From Bacteroidia bacterium (GTDB lineage Bacteria; Bacteroidota; Bacteroidia; 2-12-FULL-35-15), in contig JAURXZ010000030.1 of NCBI GenBank assembly GCA_030654175.1, positions 248,001-312,000 of the forward strand: a stretch of DNA of 64,000 nucleotides, read 5' to 3'. This document shows, piece by piece, positions 1 through 8,582 of this stretch. Both the position numbers and the translations under genes were made by a program. The notes under the pieces are model-generated. The model was not told the DNA's origin. It was given only the letters and a program-made list of their open reading frames with translations, and did not search any database. Position 1 is the stretch's first letter. Every line of letters starts with the position of its first letter.

Positions 1-66
1 ATTTTATTCGAACCCACTATTATCAATACTTTCCACTAATTGTATTTATGAATTTAATACAAGTAA

Positions 67-501
67 TTACATTCTATCCATATACCAACTTAATTCTTTC
101 TCCATTTTTTTGTAACGAAAAATAGTGGTGATGATCTTTTGTAAACGCATGAAGGCGGTTTCACTTTTAACAACATAATCGAATGCTCTGTGATGCATAC
201 AATTTATGGCAACATCAATTTTATCCTGAGAAGATAACATTACAACCGGAATATCAGGATTCACATTTTTTATCTTATCCAATGTTTCCATTCCATTCAT
301 CGCATTCTTATCAATGCCATCAAGATGATAATCCAAAATGATCACATCGGGGCTATGAGATAAATTTTTAAGGCAAAGCTCTCCGGTTGAATATGTTTCA
401 ATTATAAAATCTGCGTGCTCAAGAAATTCAATTTCCAGGGATTTTAAAAACAATGCATCGTCATCTACGAGGAAAAGTTTTATTTTGTTTTCGTTTTTCA
501 T
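67..501 (-). CDS. Receiver-only response regulator
   Basis: 144 residues, essentially one CheY-like receiver domain (residues about 7-125). The acidic pocket is D13-D14-D15, the phospho-acceptor is D57 in VIILDY, the conserved Ser is in VVMLSS, and the conserved Lys is K112. There is no output domain after the receiver, only a short charged helix, so it probably works by protein contact or as a phosphate shuttle. Its ATG overlaps the stop of the upstream hybrid kinase by one base (TAATG), so the two are translationally coupled and the kinase is the likely phosphodonor. It resembles the receiver at 5293-5784. Confidence 0.9.
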   Translation of the reverse strand: MKNENKIKLFLVDDDALFLKSLEIEFLEHADFIIETYSTGELCLKNLSHSPDVIILDYHLDGIDKNAMNGMETLDKIKNVNPDIPVVMLSSQDKIDVAINCMHHRAFDYVVKSETAFMRLQKIITTIFRYKKMEKELSWYMDRM

Positions 502-3428
502 TATTTCGTATTTTTAATCGTATTAAATTCTTCTTCTAATTCTATACATGCTTGTAAACAAACGCTTTCAAGCTGCATCACTAAATCATGTATTTCATGG
601 GTCTGTTCCTGGATACTTGAATACTCCTGCACCTTTTTTGCCATATTTTCAAAATCGGTACTAATACCCATAATTGAAAAAGAGGGGATCATTTTATGCA
701 CTGCCGCACGCAATGAACTCCAATCCTGATCCAATAAACTTTGTTTCATTGTGTTTAATAATGGAGGAGTTTGTTCCAGATAAAGTGAAATCATTTCCAT
801 CATTATTGCCGGATTGGATTTTGTACGCTGGTTCAAATATTTAAGATCAATGCATTTTAACTTCTCAACTACAACGGTCTTTATTTCTTTCGGGAGATTA
901 ACAGGTACAGGCTTCTTCACTAAACCCACTATTTTACTATACAATACTCTTTCATCAACAGGCTTTGCAATGTAATCATTCATACCCACCGCTTTGCATT
1001 TTGCTAAATCAACTGTTGTTACATCGGCAGTTAAAGCAATGATCGGGATCTTAGAGTTCATTGTGTTGCGGATATATTCAGTGGCTTCAAATCCATTCAT
1101 TACAGGCATTTGCAAATCCATCAAAATAATATCATATGATCTGGCTTGTAATTTTTCGATGGCTATTTGTCCGTTACCGGCAATATCCCGTTCAAATCCA
1201 AAATCGTCCAATAGTGTTTTCATCAATAATTGATTAAGTGCAATATCTTCCACCACCAATACTTTTATATTTTTTATTTCCGAATCCAACTCCATCACTT
1301 CAGCTTCCAATTCGGCTTCAGCTTTCGTTTTTTGAAAACTTAATATAAAACTAAAAGTAGAGCCTTCATTAATTACACTTTTTACACTAATACTTCCACC
1401 CTGAGGTTCCACAAGCTGTTTAACAATTGCAAGTCCTAAGCCTGTTCCTCCATACAATCTGGAAGTACCACTGGTGGCTTGTTGAAAATCATCAAAAATA
1501 TTTTTTATTTTATTTTCTGCAATTCCAATTCCTGTATCGATAACTGCAAATTCAATTGTTGCTTTTTCTTCGTTTTCATTTAATAAATTTACACTAACAG
1601 TAATTTTTCCATGAGTAGTAAACTTCACAGCATTACTTACCAGATTTAATATGATCTGATGCAAACGCACAGGATCGCCAATCAAGACATCAGGAATTTT
1701 ATTGTCATATTCCTTCACCAGGGCTAAGTTCTTTTCCTGAATTTTTGTCTCAAACAAATGAAGCATCGATGAAATGGAAGCTCTTAATTTGAATGGTGTT
1801 CTTTCAAATGTCATTTTCCCTGCATCAACTTTTGCAAGATCGAGAATATCATTAATAAGAACTATCAATGCATCACCACTTATTTTTATGGCCGATAAAT
1901 ATTCTCTTTGTTTAACCGACAGATCAGTTTTTAACACCACTTTTGTAAAACCGATGATCGCATTCATTGGTGTACGAATTTCATGACTCATGTTTGACAA
2001 AAATTGCTGCTTTGCTTTCACTGCATCTTCGGCTATTCTTGTGGCACTTTCAGCTTTTGCCTTTGCTTCTTCAGCAAGTCCAGTAGCCAATTCAGCAAAT
2101 ATCTTTGCTTCAGTTAATTCTGTTGCAATTCTTTTTTGCTCCGTAATATCTCTTGCTACAACAACTGCGCCAAGCACATTTCCTCTATCGTCTTTATAAA
2201 CAGATCCATTGAATAATACATCGGTAAGCTTTCCGTCTTTATGACGAAGTGTAAGAGGTGAATCAGCAACAGAGCCATTTGCAAAGGCTTCCAAATAAAC
2301 TTCACGAGCCTTTTGGGGTTCGGTGAAATAATCGAAAAAGTTGGTTCCTGTTAATTGCTCGCGACTCTTACCGGTAATATTAGCAGTAGCCTCGTTCATA
2401 TCTGTGATCTTACCTTCAGTGCTTATCGTAACCAATGGGTCAAGACTTGCCTCAATAAGACTAAGAGAATACTGAGATGCTAATTTTGCGGAATAACTCA
2501 GTGCCTCCAGTTCTTTGTTTGCGACTTCTCGTTTTTCTTTTTCCTTATTTTGAAAGACAAGTTCAATATCAGCAATGACCAGCTCTGCGGCACGTTTTTC
2601 CTTTTCCCCGGTTTGAAATAAAAGTTCTTTGTTAGCTATGAATAATTCGGCCGCACGTTTTTCTTTTTCATCGTTTTGAAAGATAAGTTCTTTGTTGGCG
2701 ATAATTAATTCCGCGGCCCGTTTTTCTTTCTCATCGTTTTGAAAAGCAAGTTCTTTGTTAGCAACAATTAACTCTGCAGCACGCTTTTCTTTCTCATCGT
2801 TTTGAAAGAGCAATTCTTTATTAGCGATGATCAATTCAGCCGCACGTTTTTCTTTCTCATCATTTTGAAAAGCAAGTTCTTTGTTAGCAACAATTAATTC
2901 TGCTGCACGTTTTTCTTTTTCTTCATTTTGAAAAGCAAGTTCTTTATTAGCAATGATCAGCTCTGCGGCACGTTTTTCTTTCTCATCGTTTTGAAATACA
3001 AGTTCTTTGTTCGCAATGATCAACTCTGCAGCTCGTTTTTCTTTTTCATCGTTCTGAAAAACAAGTTCTTTATTAGCAATGATCAACTCCTCTGCTCGTT
3101 TTTCTTTCTCATCATTCTGAAAAACAAGTTCTTTATTAGCAATGATCAACTCTGCAGCACGTTTTTCTTTCTCTGCGTTTTGAAAAACAAGTTCTTTGTT
3201 AGCAATGATTAATTCTGCAGCTCTCTTTTCTTTCTCCTCATCCTGAAAAGCAAGCTCGATATTTGCAATGATCAATTCCGCGGCACGCTTTTCTTTCTCT
3301 TCGTCCTGAAAGGCAAGTTCTATGTTCGCAATAATTAATTCTTCCGCCCGCTTTTCCTTCTCTTCATTTTGAAAGACAAGTTCCTTGTTGGCAATAATTA
3401 ATTCATCCGATTTTCTTCTCTTTGCCAT
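501..3428 (-). CDS. Hybrid sensor histidine kinase with 14 N-terminal 21-residue repeats, PAS, REC and HPt
   Basis: 975 residues with no membrane segment or signal peptide, so a cytosolic kinase. Order: 14 near-identical 21-residue repeats (about 8-301, core ELIIANKELVFQN), PAS (about 320-430), a short Ala-rich coiled coil, HisKA with phospho-His H482 in SHEIRTPMNA, HATPase with N box near N595-N599, G1 DTGIGIAE and G2 GGTGLGLAIV, receiver (about 720-835, D771 in IILMD, K822), and HPt (about 860-960, H911 in AAVHKM). A complete internal phosphorelay is therefore present. It overlaps the following receiver gene by one base. The repeat type is, from memory, common in PAS-type signalling proteins; fourteen copies is long. 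The ligand cannot be inferred. Confidence 0.92.
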   Translation of the reverse strand: MAKRRKSDELIIANKELVFQNEEKEKRAEELIIANIELAFQDEEKEKRAAELIIANIELAFQDEEKEKRAAELIIANKELVFQNAEKEKRAAELIIANKELVFQNDEKEKRAEELIIANKELVFQNDEKEKRAAELIIANKELVFQNDEKEKRAAELIIANKELAFQNEEKEKRAAELIVANKELAFQNDEKEKRAAELIIANKELLFQNDEKEKRAAELIVANKELAFQNDEKEKRAAELIIANKELIFQNDEKEKRAAELFIANKELLFQTGEKEKRAAELVIADIELVFQNKEKEKREVANKELEALSYSAKLASQYSLSLIEASLDPLVTISTEGKITDMNEATANITGKSREQLTGTNFFDYFTEPQKAREVYLEAFANGSVADSPLTLRHKDGKLTDVLFNGSVYKDDRGNVLGAVVVARDITEQKRIATELTEAKIFAELATGLAEEAKAKAESATRIAEDAVKAKQQFLSNMSHEIRTPMNAIIGFTKVVLKTDLSVKQREYLSAIKISGDALIVLINDILDLAKVDAGKMTFERTPFKLRASISSMLHLFETKIQEKNLALVKEYDNKIPDVLIGDPVRLHQIILNLVSNAVKFTTHGKITVSVNLLNENEEKATIEFAVIDTGIGIAENKIKNIFDDFQQATSGTSRLYGGTGLGLAIVKQLVEPQGGSISVKSVINEGSTFSFILSFQKTKAEAELEAEVMELDSEIKNIKVLVVEDIALNQLLMKTLLDDFGFERDIAGNGQIAIEKLQARSYDIILMDLQMPVMNGFEATEYIRNTMNSKIPIIALTADVTTVDLAKCKAVGMNDYIAKPVDERVLYSKIVGLVKKPVPVNLPKEIKTVVVEKLKCIDLKYLNQRTKSNPAIMMEMISLYLEQTPPLLNTMKQSLLDQDWSSLRAAVHKMIPSFSIMGISTDFENMAKKVQEYSSIQEQTHEIHDLVMQLESVCLQACIELEEEFNTIKNTK
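2526..3407 (-). repeat. 14 tandem 63-bp repeats inside the kinase gene
   Basis: Fourteen consecutive units of 63 bp encode 21-residue units of the form (A/E)ELIIANKELVFQNDEKEKRA. The protein units are far more alike than the DNA units, which differ mainly at third positions. This points to old repeats kept by selection on the protein. A 21-residue unit equals three heptads, consistent with a continuous alpha-helical coiled coil. The array ends in a degenerate unit (VANKELEAL) before the PAS domain. Confidence 0.93.
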
Positions 3429-3451
3429 GTCAGGTAGCGATAAATGTTGAT

Positions 3452-4033
3452 TTAATTTGTGTCGTTCGAATTCCCGATATCTTCAATCGGACTGCGTCTT
3501 TTATCTTTCAATTGTTTAAAATGCGAAGGGGAAAGCCCGGTAACTTTTTTAAATTGATTGGATAAATGTGCAACACTGCTATAATTCATTTTCCAGGCAA
3601 TTTCAGTAATGTTAAGTTCGCCATAGATCATCAGTTCCTTAATTCTTTCAATTTTATGAGAGATGATGAATTGTTCGATAGTAGTACCCTGTACCTCGGA
3701 AAATAGATTTGCCAGGTAGGTATAATCGTGGTTCAATTTTTCACTTAGAAAATCGGAAAAATTCATTTTGATCATTTCGTCAGAATGATGAACCATTTCA
3801 ATAATCACATTTTTTATTTTTTCAATTAACACAGCCCTCTTGTCATCCATCAACTCCAGTCCTGAATCGAGTAAAGCAATTTTAAGTTGCTCCCGCTGTT
3901 CCGCAGTAATGTTTTCCATGATCTCAACCTCGCCTAAATCAACGGGAGTGAAATGCAATCCAAGTTTCTTCAACTCTTCTTTTACCGCCATTTTACAGCG
4001 GGTGCTTACCATGTATTTGATGTATAATTTCAA
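3452..4033 (-). CDS. AraC-family transcriptional regulator
   Basis: 193 residues. The C-terminal half (about 85-180) is an AraC/XylS double helix-turn-helix, ending in the family signature MNYSSVAHLSNQFKKVTGLSPSHF. The N-terminal 70 residues (MVSTRCKMAVKEEL...) look like the small metal-chaperone-like (HMA-type) fold often joined to this regulator class in Bacteroidota, but only a single Cys is present, so metal sensing is doubtful. It ends 23 bp before the start of the hybrid kinase, suggesting one transcript. The upstream region carries 21-bp-spaced direct repeats also present before the receiver gene at 5784, so autoregulation is plausible. Confidence 0.88.
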   Translation of the reverse strand: MKLYIKYMVSTRCKMAVKEELKKLGLHFTPVDLGEVEIMENITAEQREQLKIALLDSGLELMDDKRAVLIEKIKNVIIEMVHHSDEMIKMNFSDFLSEKLNHDYTYLANLFSEVQGTTIEQFIISHKIERIKELMIYGELNITEIAWKMNYSSVAHLSNQFKKVTGLSPSHFKQLKDKRRSPIEDIGNSNDTN

Positions 4034-4090
4034 AATCTTGTTTGTTTTTAAACAATATTAACAAAGGTGGTTAAAATTAAATCTGCATTT

Positions 4091-4126
4091 GTTACACAAC
4101 TTTTACAAAAAGTTACATAATTCACA
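4091..4126 (-). promoter_or_regulatory. Direct repeats upstream of the AraC gene (candidate regulator site)
   Basis: On the plus strand TTACACA (from 4092) and TTACATA (from 4113) lie exactly 21 bp apart, followed 8 bp later by TTCACA (from 4121). The same arrangement with the same spacings stands at 5867-5901 before the membrane-anchored receiver gene. Two-turn spacing of direct half-sites is typical of AraC-family operators. The rest of 4034-4292 holds a small hairpin (TGCCC/GGGCA, 4132-4145) and no gene. Confidence 0.45.
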
Positions 4127-4292
4127 CATTTTGCCCTTTAGGGCAGACAATAAAACAACTCCAAAAACAGATGTAAACTATTAAAAATCAGCCCTTTGGT
4201 CTAAATTTACGTTTTTTTTTGGAGAAATTACTATATTTTCAAATGTGATCAGCAAGTTTCCCCATATTGATGATTGTGTAGGCTTTCTTCAA

Positions 4293-5138
4293 TTAACCTT
4301 TTTTAAACAGCGTATAGCTGATCGACAAAGTAATCACACTCATTTTAAAATCATTCAATAAAAAAGGCGCATTATTCTCAGCATCTATTTTTCCACCAAA
4401 ACCAAGCATATCATTATGGTTAAATACATCCTCATTGTAATTGCCATTTGTGGTAAACATTTGACTTTCTGTTAGAGGAAGGTTATACCTTAAGTCAATT
4501 GAAAGGGCTTTCCCTTTGATATCAAATGATTTACCAGCACCGAAAATAAAATTAAATCGGGGGCTGTTGAATACATCCAATCTCGTCTCCAGAGTGTACG
4601 GAGCATCTATTGTGGTTTTGTTTAAAGCCCAGTTTGAGTAATTATCCTTTTGAACAGTGGATGTTGACCTTATAGTTGGAGAACCGGTAAAATTAATTCC
4701 AATACCTCCCTGCAAAAAGAATTTACTTTCAGCAAAAGTATATCGTGCCAAAAGAGGAAGATTAAAATAAGTAATTGTTATATCGGATGATGTGGATTCA
4801 AATTTAATATCGCCATCCCCATTACCATCAAGTTTGTTTTCAGCACGGTTAAAATCGATACCACATTTAAGAAAATCAATTGTTGGCTCAGCGAGGACAG
4901 AAAAGTTGTCGGAGAAACTATAGGCAACAAATCCGCCCAATCCAAAACCAACACCCCATCTTACTTTCACATCCCATTCGGTGATCTTAGGGTTAAAATC
5001 ACGCTGAAAATCTAAGTTTTTAACTAAATTGGCTGAGCGGATGTTTCCTGAACTCAAATTCAACTTTACACCTGCACTAAATTGTGCATTTGCAGTGATA
5101 CATAACCCCAGCGATGCAATAAGTAATTTAATTTTCAT
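4293..5138 (-). CDS. Outer-membrane beta-barrel protein (PorT-like fold)
   Basis: 281 residues with a clear Sec signal peptide (MKIKLLIASLGLCITANAQ) followed by alternating polar/hydrophobic strands, for example GVGFGLGGFVAYSFSDNFSVLAEPTI, SKFFLQGGIGINF and FNFIFGAGKSFDIKGKALSIDLRYNLPL. It ends in an aromatic-terminated strand (SISYTLFKKG) typical of an outer-membrane barrel of the PorT/OmpW-like class. No enzymatic motif is seen. It lies between the AraC gene and the membrane-anchored receiver, on the same strand but with gaps over 150 bp on both sides, so co-transcription is uncertain. Substrate and role are unknown. Confidence 0.8.
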   Translation of the reverse strand: MKIKLLIASLGLCITANAQFSAGVKLNLSSGNIRSANLVKNLDFQRDFNPKITEWDVKVRWGVGFGLGGFVAYSFSDNFSVLAEPTIDFLKCGIDFNRAENKLDGNGDGDIKFESTSSDITITYFNLPLLARYTFAESKFFLQGGIGINFTGSPTIRSTSTVQKDNYSNWALNKTTIDAPYTLETRLDVFNSPRFNFIFGAGKSFDIKGKALSIDLRYNLPLTESQMFTTNGNYNEDVFNHNDMLGFGGKIDAENNAPFLLNDFKMSVITLSISYTLFKKG

Positions 5139-5292
5139 TGTCTTGTTGTCGGTGATTAATGTGCTGACCCCGCACTTATAATTTTTTGAAAAGCATTTCT
5201 CAAATAAACTCCGGATTGAATTGACAACCCAAGAAACATTCTATACTATTGGTAATGAATATGTTTACTAATTCAGAATTGTTTTGCTGATA

Positions 5293-5784
5293 TTATTTCA
5301 TCCAATACAGCACACAAAATACTGCAAGGCCCATAGTAATAAACGTCATCAGAAATATAGCAGTGAATTTGGATACACCAAATTCTCTAACCATAATTCG
5401 TATCGGCTCCGTTATAATTAAATTCACCAAACTTGTAATTTTTTTCCAGGAACCCTGCCCTTTTATAACATAATCTTTAGCGCCTGCCCTGAACGTTTCA
5501 ATCGCCAATCCAATATCTTCATTACTAGACAACATGATAACTTCTGTTTTAGGGTTAATGGCTTTGATCAGTTTCAAAATATCCAAACCATTTTTACCAT
5601 TCATGTTATAATCCAATATCACTATCTGAGTTTCAGAATCAACCTTTGTTAAACAACTTTCACCATCACTAAAAGTTGAAATTTGCATCATGGTTCCAAA
5701 CCGATTTTGCAAATACTGTTTAAGTGTTGCAACCATTAATTTATTGTCGTCCACAATAAATAGGTTTATTTTCGCTGTTTCCAT
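5293..5784 (-). CDS. Receiver domain with C-terminal transmembrane anchor
   Basis: 163 residues. Residues about 5-125 form a CheY-like receiver with acidic residues D12-D13, phospho-acceptor D58 (VILDYN), the conserved Ser in IMLSS and K108. Instead of a DNA-binding output, the chain ends with a basic/aromatic linker and one hydrophobic segment (about 139-161, FTAIFLMTFITMGLAVFCVLYWMK). A tail-anchored receiver is unusual; it would place a phosphorylatable domain at the inner face of the cytoplasmic membrane. It is closely related in sequence to the receiver at 67-501. No kinase is adjacent; the hybrid kinase at 501-3428 is the nearest candidate partner. Confidence 0.85.
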   Translation of the reverse strand: METAKINLFIVDDNKLMVATLKQYLQNRFGTMMQISTFSDGESCLTKVDSETQIVILDYNMNGKNGLDILKLIKAINPKTEVIMLSSNEDIGLAIETFRAGAKDYVIKGQGSWKKITSLVNLIITEPIRIMVREFGVSKFTAIFLMTFITMGLAVFCVLYWMK

Positions 5785-5866
5785 TTGGCTGTTCTCCTTT
5801 ATATAAATAAATAATTCTTACAAATAATCGATAATGCAAAGTAAGAGACATGAAACAATTAAAGTG

Positions 5867-5901
5867 TTACACATTTTAAAAATAATCTTACACAATTCAC
5901 A
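5867..5901 (-). promoter_or_regulatory. Direct repeats upstream of the membrane-anchored receiver gene
   Basis: TTACACA at 5867 and 5888 (spacing 21 bp) followed 8 bp later by TTCACA (5896), matching the layout at 4091-4126 before the AraC gene. Both copies continue into a TTTGC. The remainder of 5785-6121 (no gene) contains a GC-rich palindromic stretch: TAATGCCC (5966-5973) pairs with GGGCATTA (5985-5992), followed by a CCCC...GGGG pair to about 6012. This may be a terminator for the TerB-like gene or a dispersed repeat. Confidence 0.45.
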
Positions 5902-6121
5902 TGTTTGCAGGCAAAGTAATTAAATTGTTTTAAGGAGTAAAAAACGAGAGGCAGGTTAACGATGCTAATGCCCCCCATTGGAATGGGCATTAACAGCCCC
6001 AAAAACGGGGGGACATATTACAATGTGAGAAGAAAAAATTATAAAAAGGCGATCATACTCGGGGAGAAGAAATAGAAGTTGAAGAACATAACACATATAA
6101 AAGGCTTAAGAGAGCGAAAAA

Positions 6122-6526
6122 TCAGGCTTCTTTTTCGTAAAAAACAGGATCGCCATTAATCGGTTCGATCTCTTTTTTAAACCGTTCAATAATGTTTCTT
6201 TCATCATCAGTAACAACGGAGTATGCCTTTGCTATTTTTTCCATCACCACAATAAAGGATCTTTTAAGGGCCGGACTCAGGTAATGACTGTTAAGTTTGA
6301 TTTCCTTCATTGCCCAATTATAGCTGGTTTCAGGATCCAATTTATCTTTCTCCATAATTCGAAAAATAATATCGGTTACATTGAAATCATAATCTTTGCA
6401 TCGAAGTTCAGCAGCAATGATGTCATGAAATTTTTGACGTTCGTCCGGCTGAATATATCCATCAGCAGTTGCAACAGTATAGGCCAGCTGACCAATTGCG
6501 TAATGTAAATTCTCTAAGGGTGTCAT
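6122..6526 (-). CDS. TerB-like tellurite-resistance-family protein
   Basis: 134 residues, all-helical, with the TerB-family pattern: an early helix with the acidic loop ATADGYIQPDERQKF and a late helix with the matching loop VVTDDERNIIERF. These paired D/E loops are the family's putative metal-binding sites. There is no signal peptide or membrane segment. It stands alone on the minus strand, divergent from the DoxX-USP unit, with about 300 bp between starts. TerB-like domains accompany stress and phage-response systems, but nothing here shows tellurite resistance; the function is inferred from family only. Confidence 0.8.
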   Translation of the reverse strand: MTPLENLHYAIGQLAYTVATADGYIQPDERQKFHDIIAAELRCKDYDFNVTDIIFRIMEKDKLDPETSYNWAMKEIKLNSHYLSPALKRSFIVVMEKIAKAYSVVTDDERNIIERFKKEIEPINGDPVFYEKEA

Positions 6527-6734
6527 AGTATTTATATTTATTTAATCAAAGGTAATGTTGAACAAAAAAATAAATAATGAGTTGGGTCAAATAAAAAAAT
6601 GACCTTCCTCATTAGTCGATGAAGTTCAAGTTTTACATTTCAGAAAAACTTTACCATGGAAACTCTCAATCAGGCTACTGGTATTGGCGAATGATGAAAA
6701 CCCTTTTCAAAATGAAAATAAAAATTGAATTAAC

Positions 6735-6799
6735 TGATAAAAATCATCTCATCTTCTGATGGCAATCATTCGCAATAATAGTGGGCTGCCATACTTTTG
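6735..6799 (+). promoter_or_regulatory. Promoter of the DoxX-USP unit with an FNR/CRP-like site
   Basis: TACTTTTG at 6792-6799 fits the Bacteroidota -7 consensus TAnnTTTG. Upstream, TGAT-AAAA-ATCA (6735-6746) is a perfect 4-4-4 palindrome of the FNR/CRP half-site type. Its centre is about 60-65 bp before the expected start point, a classic activator distance. The downstream genes (DoxX, universal stress proteins) fit oxygen- or redox-dependent control. The rest of 6527-6818 shows no gene. Confidence 0.45.
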
Positions 6800-6827
6800 T
6801 TAAATAAATCTAAATGAGTTGGACAAA

Positions 6828-7271
6828 ATGCAAAACATTATTAACAATCAATATATAATTGCAATATTTATAGCTCGCATTTTTTTGGGATTTCTATTCT
6901 TTTTTCAAGGATACGATGCTATTGTAAGGGTTGGGGTAAAAAACCTGATAGAAACACTTCATCTGCCGCTATCAGAAAAAGGAATTCCCAAAGCTTTTAC
7001 GATTGCCGGAGTATGGCTCATTTCTTTTGTTCAACTTATTGGAGGCCTCTTTCTTATTTTTGGATTTGTAAAATATTATGTTTTATACCTGTTGGGCTTA
7101 AATTTGATTATCGCGTCAATTGTATATGGCAGCATTAAACCAATGTGGGATATGCAGTTCGTTTTTCCACGTTTGGTAATCTTAATTTTCCTCCTTATCG
7201 TTCCATCCCAATGGGATGTTTTATCTGTAGATTACTTCTGGTCATTCTTTAAATTTTTAAAAACCGTATAA
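6828..7271 (+). CDS. DoxX-family membrane protein
   Basis: About 147 residues with four hydrophobic segments: IAIFIARIFLGFLFFFQGYDAI, FTIAGVWLISFVQLIGGLFLIF, YVLYLLGLNLIIASIVYGS and LVILIFLLIVPSQWDVLSVDYF. The layout, with an Arg in the first helix and an LIGGLFLIFG second helix, fits the DoxX/SURF4-like family, associated with quinone-linked redox processes. An in-frame TTG at 6819 would add three residues; the ATG at 6828 is preferred. It is followed after 2 bp by a universal stress protein gene, so the two are co-transcribed and probably belong to one stress regulon. Confidence 0.8.
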   Translation: MQNIINNQYIIAIFIARIFLGFLFFFQGYDAIVRVGVKNLIETLHLPLSEKGIPKAFTIAGVWLISFVQLIGGLFLIFGFVKYYVLYLLGLNLIIASIVYGSIKPMWDMQFVFPRLVILIFLLIVPSQWDVLSVDYFWSFFKFLKTV

Positions 7272-7273
7272 AC

Positions 7274-8095
7274 ATGAAAACAATTCTGGTCCCTACCGAC
7301 TTTTCAGACAGTGCAAAAAATGCAATTAATTATGCAGCAGAACTAGCAAAGCTTACCAAAGCCAAACTTATTTTATTTCATGCTTTTCATATCCCTGCTG
7401 TTCCGTCAGAGGTACCATTTGTAATGCCTTTAGATGACATAGAAAAAGACAACCTAAAAGCATTAACCAAAATAAAGAAAACTATATTATCTAAATACGG
7501 AAATGAGTTGAATGTGGTGTGTAAAACTAAACTTGGTTTTGCCGTTGATGAAATAAATGAAATAACCAAAGAAGAAAATGTTGATCTGATAGTGATGGGA
7601 GTTCGTGGGGCAGGATATTTAACTGAAAAATTAATCGGCAGTATTACCACAACTTTGATCCGAAAAGCCAAACGCCCTGTGCTTGCAATCAACGACAAGG
7701 TGACCTTTAAGAGTATCAAAAAAATTGTATTGGCCTGCGACTATCAAAATATAGATTCTAAATCTATGGAGCCATTAAAAGAGTTTATTAAGCTTTTCAA
7801 ATCTCAATTATATATACTGAATGTTTCAAGTGAAGGGGAATTAATTTCTCCTATAAAAAAAACAGTTGGCGGAACACAATTAGTGCATTCATTTGAAGGT
7901 CTAAATCATTCGTTTGACTTTGTGGAGAATGAAGATATTGTAGAAGGAATAAATGAATTTGTAGATGAGCACAACGCAGATCTGATTGTAATGGTACCTA
8001 GAAAACACACATTCTTTGAAAATATTTTTCGAGAAAGAAACACAAAACGTATGGCTTTTCATACACACATCCCTTTACTTGCTTTACCAGAATAA
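7274..8095 (+). CDS. Tandem-domain universal stress protein (UspA family)
   Basis: 273 residues with two USP domains (about 1-143 and 146-273). The first starts MKTILVPTDFSDSAKNAINYA and keeps the ATP-binding signature G-x2-G-x9-G-S (GVRGAGYLTEKLIGS), so it should bind ATP. The second starts IKKIVLACDY and has lost the glycine loop (MVPRKHTFFENIFRERN), so only one domain is likely to bind nucleotide. The gene starts 2 bp after the DoxX gene. A second protein of the same architecture lies at 13215-14048. Usp proteins act in the cytosol in survival of starvation, oxygen limitation and envelope stress. Confidence 0.93.
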   Translation: MKTILVPTDFSDSAKNAINYAAELAKLTKAKLILFHAFHIPAVPSEVPFVMPLDDIEKDNLKALTKIKKTILSKYGNELNVVCKTKLGFAVDEINEITKEENVDLIVMGVRGAGYLTEKLIGSITTTLIRKAKRPVLAINDKVTFKSIKKIVLACDYQNIDSKSMEPLKEFIKLFKSQLYILNVSSEGELISPIKKTVGGTQLVHSFEGLNHSFDFVENEDIVEGINEFVDEHNADLIVMVPRKHTFFENIFRERNTKRMAFHTHIPLLALPE

Positions 8096-8143
8096 AAGCG
8101 ACAGAACATTATTGCAGATTTAGAACAACGAATTACAAAAAAA

Positions 8144-8527
8144 ATGAAAATAATAATTGACGACAACAGCACACTGTTTGAAATACAAGAAGAATTTACA
8201 AAGATGTTCCCTTTTTTGAAAATCGATTTTTTTTTAAAAAACCTCACACCTACAGTCTTATCTACACATAAGCTTCTAAAATCAACAGGTAAAACAATAG
8301 CTGATTACTCAACCAATGATGAACAGACCAGCATTATCATTACACCACAAATGACGGTATCTCAACTTGAACAACGCTTTAGCAGCGAATACGGAATATC
8401 AATAAAGGTGTATAGGAACTCATGGAGAGTTTGGCTTGAAACAACTGTAACCGAATGCTGGACCCTTGAAGAGCAAAACAGGCAAGGTGAAGCACTAAGT
8501 GGGAAAATTAGCGAAAGTAATTATTAA
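8144..8527 (+). CDS. Conserved-looking hypothetical protein, 127 residues
   Basis: 127 residues, soluble, no signal peptide, no family recognised with certainty. The N-terminal half (KIIIDDNSTLFEIQEEFTKMFPFLKIDFF) and the C-terminal half (ITPQMTVSQLEQRFSSEYGISIKVYRNSWRVWLETT...CWTLEEQNRQGEAL) each begin with a beta strand and a T-V-x-x-L/I-x-x-x-F helix, which suggests an internal duplication of a small ubiquitin-like alpha/beta unit. It lies 48 bp after the universal stress protein gene and before a coiled-coil protein of the same length, upstream of a strong terminator. It is therefore likely the third gene of the DoxX-USP unit. Confidence 0.7.
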   Translation: MKIIIDDNSTLFEIQEEFTKMFPFLKIDFFLKNLTPTVLSTHKLLKSTGKTIADYSTNDEQTSIIITPQMTVSQLEQRFSSEYGISIKVYRNSWRVWLETTVTECWTLEEQNRQGEALSGKISESNY

Positions 8528-8582
8528 CCATTTTAAAAGAAATGCACGAAAACAAAAATACTTTTAACTAAAACACAAAAAT

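Noticed and set aside
2526-3407. Regular 63-bp repeats considered as a CRISPR-like or satellite array
   Set aside because: The repeats are contiguous with no spacers, keep frame, and encode a conserved 21-residue unit inside a histidine kinase. The opposite-strand frame at 2928-3212 is a shadow of it.
6122-6526. Tellurite resistance operon
   Set aside because: Only one TerB-like gene is present; no TerC, TerD or TerZ relatives lie nearby.
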